Source: Aneurinibacillus tyrosinisolvens
GTDB lineage: Bacteria > Bacillota > Bacilli > Aneurinibacillales > Aneurinibacillaceae
Length of the DNA: 64,000 nt
Reading direction: 5' to 3'
NCBI RefSeq assembly: GCF_001015055.1
Contig: NZ_BBWZ01000011.1
Coordinates: forward strand, 62,001-126,000
Made by a program: the position numbers and the translations under genes. The notes below the pieces were generated by a model, which made no database searches, was not told where the DNA came from, and was given only the letters and a program-made list of their open reading frames with translations. Below, one piece after another: positions 1-7,820 of the stretch. How positions within the stretch are numbered: position 1 is the first letter of the stretch; each line of letters starts with the position of its first letter.

Positions 1-724
1 TGTACCGGTAAACACATTTTTTTGGCATTGCGCCTCTACCGTTTGTAACAACCTCATTGATTTGCTTCTCGTCAAGCCTACTGCCTACGTTCCAGAGCGC
101 AGGTCCCATGCCGCCTTCCATGTTACCCCCGTGACATCCCTGGCACGTTGTCTGCTTCGTCCATATCACATCCGGCTTAAAGTCCGCAGGCGGCTTTGCA
201 GCGGCAGCGCCTCCGGCAGCAGGGTGCGGAGCTGTCGCCTTATGTTCCTCCATCGCCGACCATGTAAGGTATACAATACTTACGATAGAAAGAAGCATTA
301 CCCCCGTTGCGATCGGGCGCTTTGACGGTTTTCTATCCGGCGACGTGTCCAGCCACGGGGCAAGCAGCAGTGAGCCGAAAACGATACCCGGCATAACAAC
401 CGCACCGAAAACAATCCATGGACCTGACTGCCACGGATACTTCAGCAATTGATATAAGAACAGAAAATACCAGTCCGGCAATGGAATATATCCCGCCGCG
501 TTCGGGTCCGCTTTCGATTCAAGCGGTGACGGATGGCTCACCGTAAGCACGAGAAATGCAACCAATACGACGGCCGCAACCATCCATTCTTTTAATAAAA
601 AATTAGGCCAAAATGCCTCTGATTTACCTGGAAATTCTGCGTAAGACGGAGAAATATTCGGCGTTTTCTTGGCGGGTACCCGCGAATCGCCTACATATTC
701 AACCGTCTTGTCATGATTTGCCAT
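1..724 (-). CDS. qcrC: Menaquinol:cytochrome c reductase, cytochrome c subunit (QcrC), 3' end outside window
   Basis: This is the third subunit of the bc-type complex that oxidises menaquinol and passes electrons to cytochrome c. The ATG at 724 opens a frame of about 240 codons that leaves the left edge. The N-terminal part resembles subunit IV of b6f (membrane segment near residues 48-64, then the PDWYFLFLYQLLKYP signature). A second membrane segment follows near 100-120 and a third near 137-153. An Ala/Pro-rich linker then leads to a cytochrome c domain with CQGCH haem motif. In the last 8 codons a seven-A run may carry an indel: the annotated frame reads MPKKCVYR, while one A fewer gives MPKNVFTGT, which looks more like the family. 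It lies 40 bases after qcrB in the qcrABC operon. Confidence 0.9.
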   Translation of the reverse strand, partial: MANHDKTVEYVGDSRVPAKKTPNISPSYAEFPGKSEAFWPNFLLKEWMVAAVVLVAFLVLTVSHPSPLESKADPNAAGYIPLPDWYFLFLYQLLKYPWQSGPWIVFGAVVMPGIVFGSLLLAPWLDTSPDRKPSKRPIATGVMLLSIVSIVYLTWSAMEEHKATAPHPAAGGAAAAKPPADFKPDVIWTKQTTCQGCHGGNMEGGMGPALWNVGSRLDEKQINEVVTNGRGAMPKKCVYRY

Positions 725-764
725 TCAATTCCCCCCCTTTGTCTTATAGAGCCCAGACTCCATC

Positions 765-1436
765 TTATAGCGGTCCGGAAATCCCCTGTCTCCGAATCAT
801 GATAAAGTGTGCGCCCAGAAGAGCAAATAAAGCGCCTGGCAGGAAGAACACATGGATTGCGAAAAAGCGTGCAAGCGTTTCCGCGCCAACGATCGTTCCG
901 CCCTGAAGCAGGGTTGCAATAAAGCCGCCGATAAGCGGTACTTGAGCCGCAATTTGAATACCGACTTTCGTAGCGAAATACGCTTTATTATCCCAGGGAA
1001 GCAGGTATCCGGTAAATCCCAGTCCCAACATTATGAAAAATATTAACATTCCGACAACCCAATTCAGTTCTCGAGGGCGCTTATACGATCCCTGAAAGAA
1101 CACCCGCAGTGTATGTAAGAACATCATAACAATGACTAAACTCGCACCCCAATGGTGCATCCCGCGAACAATCACCCCGAATGCCACTTCGTTCTGCAGG
1201 TATTTTACCGATTCGTATGCGTTAATGATATCCGGTACATAATACATCGTAAGGAACATGCCGGACAAGATCTGGATTACAGTAATAAAAAAAGTCAGTC
1301 CACCGAAGCAGTAAACAAACGCAGAAAAGTGGTGGGCCGGATTTACGTGTTCAGGCACTTCATGGTCAGCAATATCACGCCACATCGGGGTTACATTGAG
1401 ACGGTCGTCGACCCAATCGTACACTTTACGGATCAT
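765..1436 (-). CDS. qcrB: Menaquinol:cytochrome c reductase, cytochrome b subunit (QcrB)
   Basis: This is the 223-residue membrane cytochrome b6-type subunit, holding the quinol site and b haems. The sequence has the expected N-terminal amphipathic part with WRDIADHEVPEHVNP, then four membrane segments. The haem-ligand region HHWGAS follows the second-segment start, and the GFTGYLLPWDNKAYFATKVG signature is present with the later HVFFLPG. The length is normal for Bacillales QcrB. The start is 4 bases downstream of the end of qcrA, so translation is probably coupled, and qcrC follows. Confidence 0.95.
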   Translation of the reverse strand: MIRKVYDWVDDRLNVTPMWRDIADHEVPEHVNPAHHFSAFVYCFGGLTFFITVIQILSGMFLTMYYVPDIINAYESVKYLQNEVAFGVIVRGMHHWGASLVIVMMFLHTLRVFFQGSYKRPRELNWVVGMLIFFIMLGLGFTGYLLPWDNKAYFATKVGIQIAAQVPLIGGFIATLLQGGTIVGAETLARFFAIHVFFLPGALFALLGAHFIMIRRQGISGPL

Positions 1437-1440
1437 TTCA

Positions 1441-1962
1441 CTATGCCCCCTTTATTATCTTGTTTGCAACTACATCGCCTAGCATCACCTTGCCATCTTT
1501 CACTGCTACTTCGTACTGATCAAGCGGCTTTGGCGGCGGTGTTCCGGGAATGTTTTTTCCATTCTTCTCATAGCGCCCCATGTGACAAGGACAGAAAAAT
1601 TGGTCCTTGTGTCCGGGTTCGTTCCAATGTACCATGCATCCCAGGTGCTTACAAACCGGCGAAAGCGCGATGATCTCATCACCTTGCTTGTACACCCATG
1701 CCGTTAAAGGAGTTTCCTGTTCGCCAGTCCACACGTCAACGATTTTCTTTTTAAAACTAAACTTCTGTGGCTCTTCTGTAATATCGCTTACGCTGGCTAC
1801 AGGAATTTTATTGCCGGCCGCTCCCGCACTCTTCAATGCCGGATCGATGGCAAACTTAATCATCGGTGCAAAAATGCCCGCTGCCATAAAACCGCCGACT
1901 CCAGTAAGACAATAGTTTAAGAACTGTCTTCTGGAAATCTCCTTCTTCTTTCTTTCGCTCAT
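1441..1962 (-). CDS. qcrA: Menaquinol:cytochrome c reductase, Rieske iron-sulfur subunit (QcrA)
   Basis: This is the Rieske [2Fe-2S] subunit, which takes electrons from menaquinol at the outer face of the membrane. The ATG at 1962 was chosen because a strong GGAGGT lies 8 bases upstream. The frame is open to 2157, but that extension crosses the promoter. The 173-residue product has a twin-arginine-like SRRQFL at its N-terminus followed by a hydrophobic segment. The two cluster-binding motifs are CKHLGC and CPCH, with the GTPPPKPLDQYEV C-terminal signature. It is first in qcrABC. Confidence 0.95.
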   Translation of the reverse strand: MSERKKKEISRRQFLNYCLTGVGGFMAAGIFAPMIKFAIDPALKSAGAAGNKIPVASVSDITEEPQKFSFKKKIVDVWTGEQETPLTAWVYKQGDEIIALSPVCKHLGCMVHWNEPGHKDQFFCPCHMGRYEKNGKNIPGTPPPKPLDQYEVAVKDGKVMLGDVVANKIIKGA

Positions 1963-2040
1963 CCTCTCTAACCTCCTATCCTTATAATAACGTCCGCACG
2001 GGACGGATAAGTGAAGCACATCTACTACCAGGACATAATC

Positions 2041-2069
2041 ATCATACTTAATGGCTAATTTACTGTCAA
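2041..2069 (-). promoter_or_regulatory. SigA-type promoter of qcrABC
   Basis: On the minus strand a perfect -35 TTGACA (2064-2069) is followed after 17 bases by -10 TATGAT (2041-2046). It lies about 80 bases upstream of the qcrA start, so the operon can be transcribed independently of ypiF. Confidence 0.8.
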
Positions 2070-2116
2070 GAATAGGATATAGCCCCAAATCCGTATATAT
2101 TCTAAATGTACAAACC

Positions 2117-2157
2117 ATTGTTTTGCAATTTGTCACAATTGTTTTGTAATTTGTCAC
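2117..2157 (-). repeat. Two 20-bp direct repeats upstream of the qcrABC promoter
   Basis: Two copies of the 20-mer GTGACAAATTNCAAAACAAT (minus strand) lie at 2138-2157 and 2117-2136 with a 21-base period and one mismatch. They sit about 50-90 bases upstream of the -35. The helical-phase repeat suggests tandem activator binding. The TGTGA-type core recalls ResD/Fnr-family sites, but the factor is an inference. Confidence 0.6.
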
Positions 2158-2169
2158 GTTTTTTTTATT

Positions 2170-2628
2170 CTACTCTTTCTGCCAGAGTGAAATCAAGGTT
2201 TTTACTATTTTATTTCCTTCGATAAGCGCCTTTTCTAAAAAGGCTTTTGTTGTGACAGATTCTTCAGGAACGTCAGAAATCACGTACACATGAACTCCCG
2301 CCTCGCGAAGCGTTTCAGCCAGTTCTTCCTCATTTGTTATGACCAAATGATAAGGAAAGCGCGCGCGCAGCGCCTGAATGCTTTGTTCAATAAACGGGTG
2401 GGCTGTTGTATGATAGTTCCCTTCCCGGGCAATGCTGAGGGACTGAAAAAGGAACAGCCGGCCTGTCAGCTGCTGCTCTGCATAACTGCTTATCCGCTCC
2501 AGCCATAATTGTGCCGCCAGCCAGTTCTGGTCCCACTTTACCGGCGAAACACAAACCGGATAAAGCAGTGTATCCACATGTTCCTCCATCCCGATCACTT
2601 TTTCCATATCGTCTGCTTTCCAACGCAT
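2170..2628 (-). CDS. ypiF: DUF2487 family protein YpiF
   Basis: This 152-residue cytosolic protein has no known activity. It matches the YpiF family by sequence character (N-terminal MRWKADDMEK, central PFIEQSIQALRARFP) and by position, since ypiF lies directly before qcrA in Bacillus subtilis. There is no signal peptide or membrane segment. A G-rich ribosome-binding site precedes the ATG at 2628. About 200 bases with their own promoter separate it from qcrA, so it is only loosely tied to the respiratory operon. Confidence 0.8.
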   Translation of the reverse strand: MRWKADDMEKVIGMEEHVDTLLYPVCVSPVKWDQNWLAAQLWLERISSYAEQQLTGRLFLFQSLSIAREGNYHTTAHPFIEQSIQALRARFPYHLVITNEEELAETLREAGVHVYVISDVPEESVTTKAFLEKALIEGNKIVKTLISLWQKE

Positions 2629-2645
2629 TGTTTCTCCCCCCTTAA

Positions 2646-2673
2646 AAATAAAAAACCCGGATTATCCGGGTTT
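2646..2673 (-). terminator. Terminator of the IDEAL-domain gene
   Basis: Stem AAACCCGGAT/ATCCGGGTTT is followed on the minus strand by TTTTTTATTTTT. It separates the IDEAL gene from ypiF. Confidence 0.8.
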
Positions 2674-2698
2674 AGCGTATCACATCCTGCTCTTCCCG

Positions 2699-2905
2699 CT
2701 ACTTTACTTTTTTTGTCGCGAGCAGGCCTTTTAATTCAGTTGTCAATGTATGAAAGCTTTTTTCGTCTCCCGCCTCAAGCGCGCTGTCGATTTCCTTATA
2801 TAGCTTTTCAAGGCGGTAATTACGGAGCGCTTCATCCAAAACCATCTCGGCCACCAAACTGAGTGTTGAAGGATTCATAATACTTGGCTTCTGCTGCTTT
2901 TCCAT
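2699..2905 (-). CDS. Small IDEAL-domain protein at the ypiB position
   Basis: The ATG at 2905 is preferred because GGAGGG lies 7 bases upstream; an in-frame ATG at 2920 overlaps that site. The 68-residue product is almost entirely an IDEAL domain: VLDEALRNYRLEKLYKEID, then an acidic turn and FHTLTTELKGLL. In B. subtilis this slot holds YpiB, a UPF0302 protein with a C-terminal IDEAL domain. Here only the IDEAL part is present. Function is unknown; IDEAL proteins include small regulatory factors in Bacillus. It is probably a free-standing paralogue or a reduced YpiB. Confidence 0.75.
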   Translation of the reverse strand: MEKQQKPSIMNPSTLSLVAEMVLDEALRNYRLEKLYKEIDSALEAGDEKSFHTLTTELKGLLATKKVK

Positions 2906-3105
2906 TCGATTTCCCTCCATTCATTTGTAAACCAAATCCCTTTATACCAAACTCACTCGTTTTTCCGTTATAACAACCTTATAGAAGCTACTAATAATTT
3001 TTTAAATAATTAGATTTTTTTAAATCCGATTTTTTATCCGCAGTCTCACAGAATGTTATCCTCTTGTTTTATCATATTCTCGTCCTGCGGATACGTACTC
3101 GGATT

Positions 3106-4200
3106 TTATAAATTTGTGCCCTTGCTTAGTAATGATTTACCCCGGTCCGTCAGCATATAAACGTTTCCCGCATCGGCGTTCTGCCCTTTGTAGAGTACGC
3201 CGAGGTGGGCCATCATCGCCAGCAAGCGGCGCCGTACAATCTCTTCCTGCTTATCGTAATAGAAGGGAACCGTCCAATTTACAAGTGCCGGAACGAGTGT
3301 GCTTTCCGGGATCCAGTTGTTTTCACAAATGCGGGCAATAAACAGACAAAGGCTGGAGAGAGCGGGAATTGCTTTCCGGTACGACAGCATCCAGAACGCA
3401 AATAAATCATCTAGAATTTCTTCTGTCTGTCCACTGCCCTGCTGCACGATGCGCAATCCTTCTTCTGTCACAGACAGGCCCTCGTCCGGCTTCTCTCTAA
3501 TGAGACGCCTGTGATGGGCATAGTCATACAGAAGCGCGAAACGATCAGGATAATCACGAAACCTGCGGCCGTATCCAAAACGCCATTCTTTTCTGTCAGG
3601 AAAAGCCTCACTCACTTGAAACAGTGACATCATCCGCTGTTGGTGGTTTCGATACATAACCCCCTCCTTAGACAGTGAAACCTGGTGGCAGGAAACATAC
3701 CGGAGAAAAGTGAATAGGTCATCGGTAAGTGCGCCCACCCCGCTGTCAAACGATTCGGGCGTATAATTACCATATGCATTTGCCTGCGCTTCTTTTACAA
3801 AAATCTCTCTCCATTGTGACCGGATATCTGCCGGCATGACATACTTGAGTGTCTGGCCTGTATGCAGGCGAAAAATCCATCCGTTTGCCAGGGAGTGCTC
3901 AAGCAAAGCGGTGCGCTTTTCCCCTTTATCCCCGTCGATGCATGCTTTTCTTGCTTTGCTAAGCAGCATCTCGAGCGTATATTCCGCTCTGCTCTCGTAA
4001 ACAACCTGAAGCAGAAACCGCTTTTCTTCCCAGGAGAGGCTAACCCGCTGTTCGTCAAGCTTGGATTTTGACGTTAACCGCCCATGCAGGCTTTGAATCA
4101 ATTCGTTTTTGGAGTGAACGTTGCACGTTAGGCTGTAAGCGGCCGCCAGTTGGTGGAGCTGTTTAATATCAGCGTATACTAAGGTTTCAGCTAAGTTCAC
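3106..4200 (-). CDS. Conserved hypothetical protein, 364 aa, winged-helix-like
   Basis: I do not recognise a named family. The start is probably GTG at 4200, with a weak AAGGGA upstream. Residues about 1-45 (YADIKQLHQLAAAYSL, then SKNELIQSLHGRL) look like a small SAP-like or helical nucleic-acid-binding motif. The middle is helical. Residues about 215-255 and 325-360 look like two winged-helix modules, each ending in a VTEEGLRIV or LTDRGKSLL pattern typical of winged helices. There is no signal peptide or transmembrane segment. It lies between ypiA and the IDEAL gene. It could be a helicase-associated or DNA-binding protein; this is inference. Confidence 0.55.
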   Translation of the reverse strand: MNLAETLVYADIKQLHQLAAAYSLTCNVHSKNELIQSLHGRLTSKSKLDEQRVSLSWEEKRFLLQVVYESRAEYTLEMLLSKARKACIDGDKGEKRTALLEHSLANGWIFRLHTGQTLKYVMPADIRSQWREIFVKEAQANAYGNYTPESFDSGVGALTDDLFTFLRYVSCHQVSLSKEGVMYRNHQQRMMSLFQVSEAFPDRKEWRFGYGRRFRDYPDRFALLYDYAHHRRLIREKPDEGLSVTEEGLRIVQQGSGQTEEILDDLFAFWMLSYRKAIPALSSLCLFIARICENNWIPESTLVPALVNWTVPFYYDKQEEIVRRRLLAMMAHLGVLYKGQNADAGNVYMLTDRGKSLLSKGTNL

Positions 4201-4280
4201 GAAACTTTCGTCCCTTCACCGGGTTTTTGTGATTGTACGATCCAGTATTAACCGAAAGAAAAACCGGATATACATTCATC

Positions 4281-4310
4281 CAAAAGAAAAAGAGGCGGCA
4301 AACGCCGCCC
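4281..4310 (-). terminator. Terminator of ypiA
   Basis: Minus-strand stem GGCGGCG/TTTGCCGCC type (4294-4309) is followed by a T-rich tract. It lies just before the 364-aa gene, downstream of ypiA. Confidence 0.8.
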
Positions 4311-4314
4311 CCCC

Positions 4315-5397
4315 TCAATGCTGAATTAAATTATGGTACCGCTCACTCACATCGTATACCTCTTCCCCGCTGGCCATGGCTTTCGTGTAGCATTCCAGCG
4401 CCAGAGCTTCCTGCCTCTGGCCTTCTGCCGCTCTTCCTTTCCAATACCACGCTACCGGGTCTTCGTCGTCGAGCTCCCGCATCCGGTCGGTCAGCGCCTG
4501 TATGGTCTCCCACTTCTCCAATTCGACCAGAAGGGATAAATAACGCCGGGTAATCGTATCGTCGTCAAATTCAAGCTCGGAAATACGCTGGTACACAGCG
4601 AGTGCCTGCTCTTTTCTTTCCAGCTTCCATAACGATTCCGCCAGTATCGGGTAGGCAGCCACGTATTCCGCATCCAATTCAATCAGCTTTGCCAGACGCT
4701 TAACCGCATGCTGCCACTTGCCCATCTGGTAGGCGGTCACACCGTATCCGTAGTACGCTTCAGGACTGTTCGAAAGCTCTATTGCTTGTTCATACAGCTC
4801 AAGGGCCTGTTCGAACTCCCCCTGCTTAGCCGCCATATGGGCGCGCTCCAGCACAATTTGGCCGTCATCCTCGTATCCGCTGAGCTCCTGCCACTTCTCA
4901 AGCGCCAGCCCATTTTGCCCCTGCTCCGCGTAGAGCTTACCAATCAAATACTGAATTTCCTCGCTGTCAGGTTCAAGTTCCAGTGCCTTCTCGAAATAGC
5001 CAATGGCAACCTCCTGCAGTCCTTCAAGCAGGAAAAGCTCTCCCAGAAGAGCAAATATTCTGTAATCATCCTCTTCCTGCTCCTTCAAATCGATAAGCAA
5101 ATTCATCGCTTCATCAAGGCGATCCATATCAATATATAGAGAAGCGCGATAAACCGCAGATTCAATGAGTGTATCCGTATCCAATTCCTCTTTCCACTGG
5201 TTAATCTGTTCAAGAATTTCCAATGAAGTATCATGGTGGCCCAGTTCATGATAAACTGCAGCCAGTTGAAGCTGCAGGAGAGGATCGCGGGTGAAGGTTT
5301 GCCGCAGCTGTTCCAGCGCCTTTAAACCTTTTTCTATCTCTCCTTCTCCTAACAGCTTCATTGCATGATCGAGTTGCTCTTGCCAATGCTCGTTCAT
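4315..5397 (-). CDS. ypiA: Tetratricopeptide repeat protein YpiA
   Basis: The 360-residue soluble protein is made of roughly nine TPR units from residue 5 to the end, for example AIGYFEKALELEPDSEEIQY and ALELYEQAIELSNSPEAYYG. TPR arrays mediate protein-protein contacts; the partner is not known. The ATG at 5397 was chosen for its GAGGGG site 6 bases upstream, ten codons inside the longest frame. B. subtilis ypiA lies directly downstream of aroA. Here about 3 kb of extra genes separate them. Confidence 0.85.
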   Translation of the reverse strand: MNEHWQEQLDHAMKLLGEGEIEKGLKALEQLRQTFTRDPLLQLQLAAVYHELGHHDTSLEILEQINQWKEELDTDTLIESAVYRASLYIDMDRLDEAMNLLIDLKEQEEDDYRIFALLGELFLLEGLQEVAIGYFEKALELEPDSEEIQYLIGKLYAEQGQNGLALEKWQELSGYEDDGQIVLERAHMAAKQGEFEQALELYEQAIELSNSPEAYYGYGVTAYQMGKWQHAVKRLAKLIELDAEYVAAYPILAESLWKLERKEQALAVYQRISELEFDDDTITRRYLSLLVELEKWETIQALTDRMRELDDEDPVAWYWKGRAAEGQRQEALALECYTKAMASGEEVYDVSERYHNLIQH

Positions 5398-5433
5398 GAA
5401 ACCCCTCCTCTCATCGTAAGCCGGCATGGCATG

Positions 5434-5468
5434 AAAAAGAAAAACCGTTCGTAAATGAACGGTTAACT
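5434..5468 (-). terminator. Terminator of the sigma/anti-sigma pair
   Basis: Stem AACCGTTC/GAACGGTT (5443-5465) is followed on the minus strand by TTTCTTTTT. The hairpin overlaps the stop codon of the anti-sigma gene. Confidence 0.85.
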
Positions 5469-6104
5469 TTCGTTATCTTTCATGTGCGAAAGCCAGCTCA
5501 TCGTTACCACTGACATAAGTATACCAAATAATGAAGCAAGGAAACCATAATTCAATGTTTCCCCATGCTCACTATTCTGCACCTTATAGACAATGGGATC
5601 GCCGATACTGGCTACTACACCATATTGAATTTTCGAAGGCTGTACCGGGCGTTCCGGCTGCCATTGCAGCTGCTCCATGGAGGACACGGTATCCGTTGTC
5701 CCATCGGCAGCCTGCGCGGCGGTAACAGATACCGCGCCGGCTTCCTTTTGTACATTCAGAAGCGGCCACGTAAAAAGGAGCAAAAAAACGAAAGCCGCTA
5801 TCATGCCTGTCCAGCGGGCGAACCGTGAGCGTCCGGGCGTTTTCCGTGAAACAGAAGAGGGGGAAGCCCATTTGTTCTCCTGCATAATTCTGTCCATTAC
5901 CTTACCGGATATAGAAAACTCATGATAATCTACCGGCAAGGAGGGCGAGTGAATCAACAATGACCCCTCGTCCAGGCAGTGAGCATGCTCTTCCTTGCAG
6001 GCAGAGCACGAGGGAAGGTGCTGCTCAATACTCTTAGCCATATCAGCGGGTAAGCTGCCTTCCACATAATCGGGCAGCATTAAGAGGACGGTTAAACAAT
6101 CCAT
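5463..6104 (-). CDS. Membrane-bound anti-sigma factor with ZAS zinc motif
   Basis: The N-terminal cytosolic domain has the HxxxCxxC zinc-binding anti-sigma motif (H29, C33, C36). One hydrophobic segment lies at about residues 98-116 and a second near the C-terminus at about 184-203. The layout fits an anti-sigma factor that holds its ECF sigma at the membrane. It begins one base after the sigma gene ends, so the two are cotranscribed and translationally coupled. The inducing signal cannot be read from sequence. The extracytoplasmic loop of about 65 residues is not a family I recognise. Confidence 0.8.
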   Translation of the reverse strand: MDCLTVLLMLPDYVEGSLPADMAKSIEQHLPSCSACKEEHAHCLDEGSLLIHSPSLPVDYHEFSISGKVMDRIMQENKWASPSSVSRKTPGRSRFARWTGMIAAFVFLLLFTWPLLNVQKEAGAVSVTAAQAADGTTDTVSSMEQLQWQPERPVQPSKIQYGVVASIGDPIVYKVQNSEHGETLNYGFLASLFGILMSVVTMSWLSHMKDNES

Positions 6105-6105
6105 A

Positions 6106-6699
6106 CTACCTCATCCCTTCCGCTTCGTCTAACGTAGCATCGGAAACGTAAGGCTCCAACTGGAGCTTAATACTATGGCGCGCCCGAAATAGAAGGGATT
6201 TCACGGAACTGACGGTTGAATCAAGGATGACTGCGATTTCTTTGTAATCGAGCTGCTCATACTCGCGCAGAATTAACGCAACCCGCTGTTTCTCAGGCAG
6301 CTTGTTAATGGCTTCGCGGACAAGATGGACTCTTTCGGTGCGGAGCAGTTCTTGTTCAGGCAATCTGTCAACAGAAACACGGGCAGGTTCTTGCTTGCTA
6401 TCCTCAAGATATACCTCAGAATTCCGGCTTTTGCGTAACTCGCTTAATACAGTGTTACGGGCGATGGTGTAAAGCCAGGTGGAAAATGTAGCCTCAACAT
6501 CACGAAAGGATTGCAAGCTGCGAAACGCCTTGTAGAACGTCTCCTGTGCGAGATCTTCAGCCTGATCTTCCATATGATAGTTTTTCAGCATATGGAGAAT
6601 AAAAGCGAGAATCCTTTTCTCGTAACGCTGAATTAACTCAGCATAGTATTCTACCCGGCCGTCTTTAATCTCACGAATTAACTGGGAATCAGTGATCAA
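6106..6699 (-). CDS. ECF-family RNA polymerase sigma factor
   Basis: The 197-residue protein has sigma region 2 (AEDLAQETFYKAFRSLQSF, then FSTWLYTIARNTVL) and region 4 (LPEKQRVALILREYEQLDYK with the EIAVILDSTVSSVKS helix-turn-helix). There is no region 3, as in ECF sigmas. The start is TTG at 6699, with a strong AAGGAGG about 9 bases upstream. It is paired with the downstream anti-sigma factor. It resembles the SigW/SigX group; the exact subgroup is not certain. Confidence 0.88.
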   Translation of the reverse strand: MITDSQLIREIKDGRVEYYAELIQRYEKRILAFILHMLKNYHMEDQAEDLAQETFYKAFRSLQSFRDVEATFSTWLYTIARNTVLSELRKSRNSEVYLEDSKQEPARVSVDRLPEQELLRTERVHLVREAINKLPEKQRVALILREYEQLDYKEIAVILDSTVSSVKSLLFRARHSIKLQLEPYVSDATLDEAEGMR

Positions 6700-6772
6700 C
6701 TTATGTTTCCTCCTTGTCGATTCCGATACCCCTTCTATGTTCCTATGTATAGTTTATATATACGGCAGTTGA

Positions 6773-7819
6773 TTATAGAAGGTAGGGGTATATCTGACGT
6801 TTCCTGACACGCGCTTCTTCGAGAACGAAGTTATTTATCGGCGTACCTTTACTATAGACGATTTCAGGTTGCCAAAAAGTTGCATCTTTCGTAATTTTTT
6901 TTTCGGACACAAGTAAAAAGTCTGCATCGCTTCCAGGAACGATAGCACCCTTCTGCGGATATACATTAAAAAGCTTAGCTGGCCGGCGGGACTGTACATC
7001 GGTAACCTTCTGCAGAAAAAGAGCAAGAGAACCTGATGTGTCCAGCGCTTTCACATGGCTATTCAACGTACCAAACTGCATTCTGGCATTCGACAGTGAA
7101 GAAGATTCATCCATTTCCCATGTAATGTAGCTAAGCTCCTTCTGCTTATGTGCTGAAACCCAGGAAACGGTTTCTTTATCTTCCTGGAGCACGAAAGGAA
7201 TACGGTGATACTTTACAGTAGATAACAAAAGAAATAAATGAGTCTCAAGCCACCTTTTTTTCTCCTGGCCTGTAAACAGAGGAGAGAATGATAGTTTTAG
7301 TGCAGTACGGCGTTCACGAAAACAAGCCAGCAAGATGGGCCAGAATAAGCGATTGGGCGTTTCAAGATTCGAAATGGTAACTTCCAGCATGGGAATCCGC
7401 AGTGACGAAACAGCACGAATCAGCTGCTCACTAAGCATGGCATATGGGATAGACAGCCGCACCTGGCAGTCCAACCAGCTGTTTTGATACATGGATACCT
7501 CATAGCGGAGCTGTTTCCGCCAATCACACACATCTCCTATCGTAAGATCATCAACGAAAAATGTAAAGCCCCTTTTTACCCATTCTCCCTGAATTGACAG
7601 AAACTGTTTGCTTGTCGTCCGTGCATTTCCGAGATGGGAGCCAAAGTGAAAAAAACCGGGCAGCAGATAAAAGGAAGACGCCTCTATTTCTCTTACCCCT
7701 AGTTTTCCTGTTATTTTCTCATGGATATAATGAATTTTATCGCCCTTTACCCATACGTCCGCACGAAAAATACGTTCCGGATTTACAATCGCCGCCCCGC
7801 GCACAATGAATTCATCCAT
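6773..7819 (-). CDS. Degenerate amidohydrolase (dihydroorotase/dihydropyrimidinase-like) protein
   Basis: The 348-residue product has the N-terminal beta-sandwich (IVRGAAIVNPERIF, ADVWVKGDKIHYI) and C-terminal signature (KLFNVYPQKGAIVPGSDADF) of cyclic amidohydrolases, but lacks the catalytic centre. The usual PGxIDxHxH metal motif is PGFFHFGSH at residues 54-62, so the Asp and first His are gone. I see no later HxH or DHAP motif. At about 350 residues it is roughly 100 shorter than dihydropyrimidinases. The ATG at 7819 was chosen for TGGGAG nearby. It starts just after the stop of the membrane-protein gene, which suggests coupling. It is probably a non-enzymatic or altered protein. Confidence 0.65.
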   Translation of the reverse strand: MDEFIVRGAAIVNPERIFRADVWVKGDKIHYIHEKITGKLGVREIEASSFYLLPGFFHFGSHLGNARTTSKQFLSIQGEWVKRGFTFFVDDLTIGDVCDWRKQLRYEVSMYQNSWLDCQVRLSIPYAMLSEQLIRAVSSLRIPMLEVTISNLETPNRLFWPILLACFRERRTALKLSFSPLFTGQEKKRWLETHLFLLLSTVKYHRIPFVLQEDKETVSWVSAHKQKELSYITWEMDESSSLSNARMQFGTLNSHVKALDTSGSLALFLQKVTDVQSRRPAKLFNVYPQKGAIVPGSDADFLLVSEKKITKDATFWQPEIVYSKGTPINNFVLEEARVRKRQIYPYLL

Positions 7820-7820
7820 G

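Noticed and set aside
6700..6772. Autoregulatory ECF promoter upstream of the sigma gene
   Set aside because: A GGAAC sequence is present but no -10 at the proper spacing; not reported.
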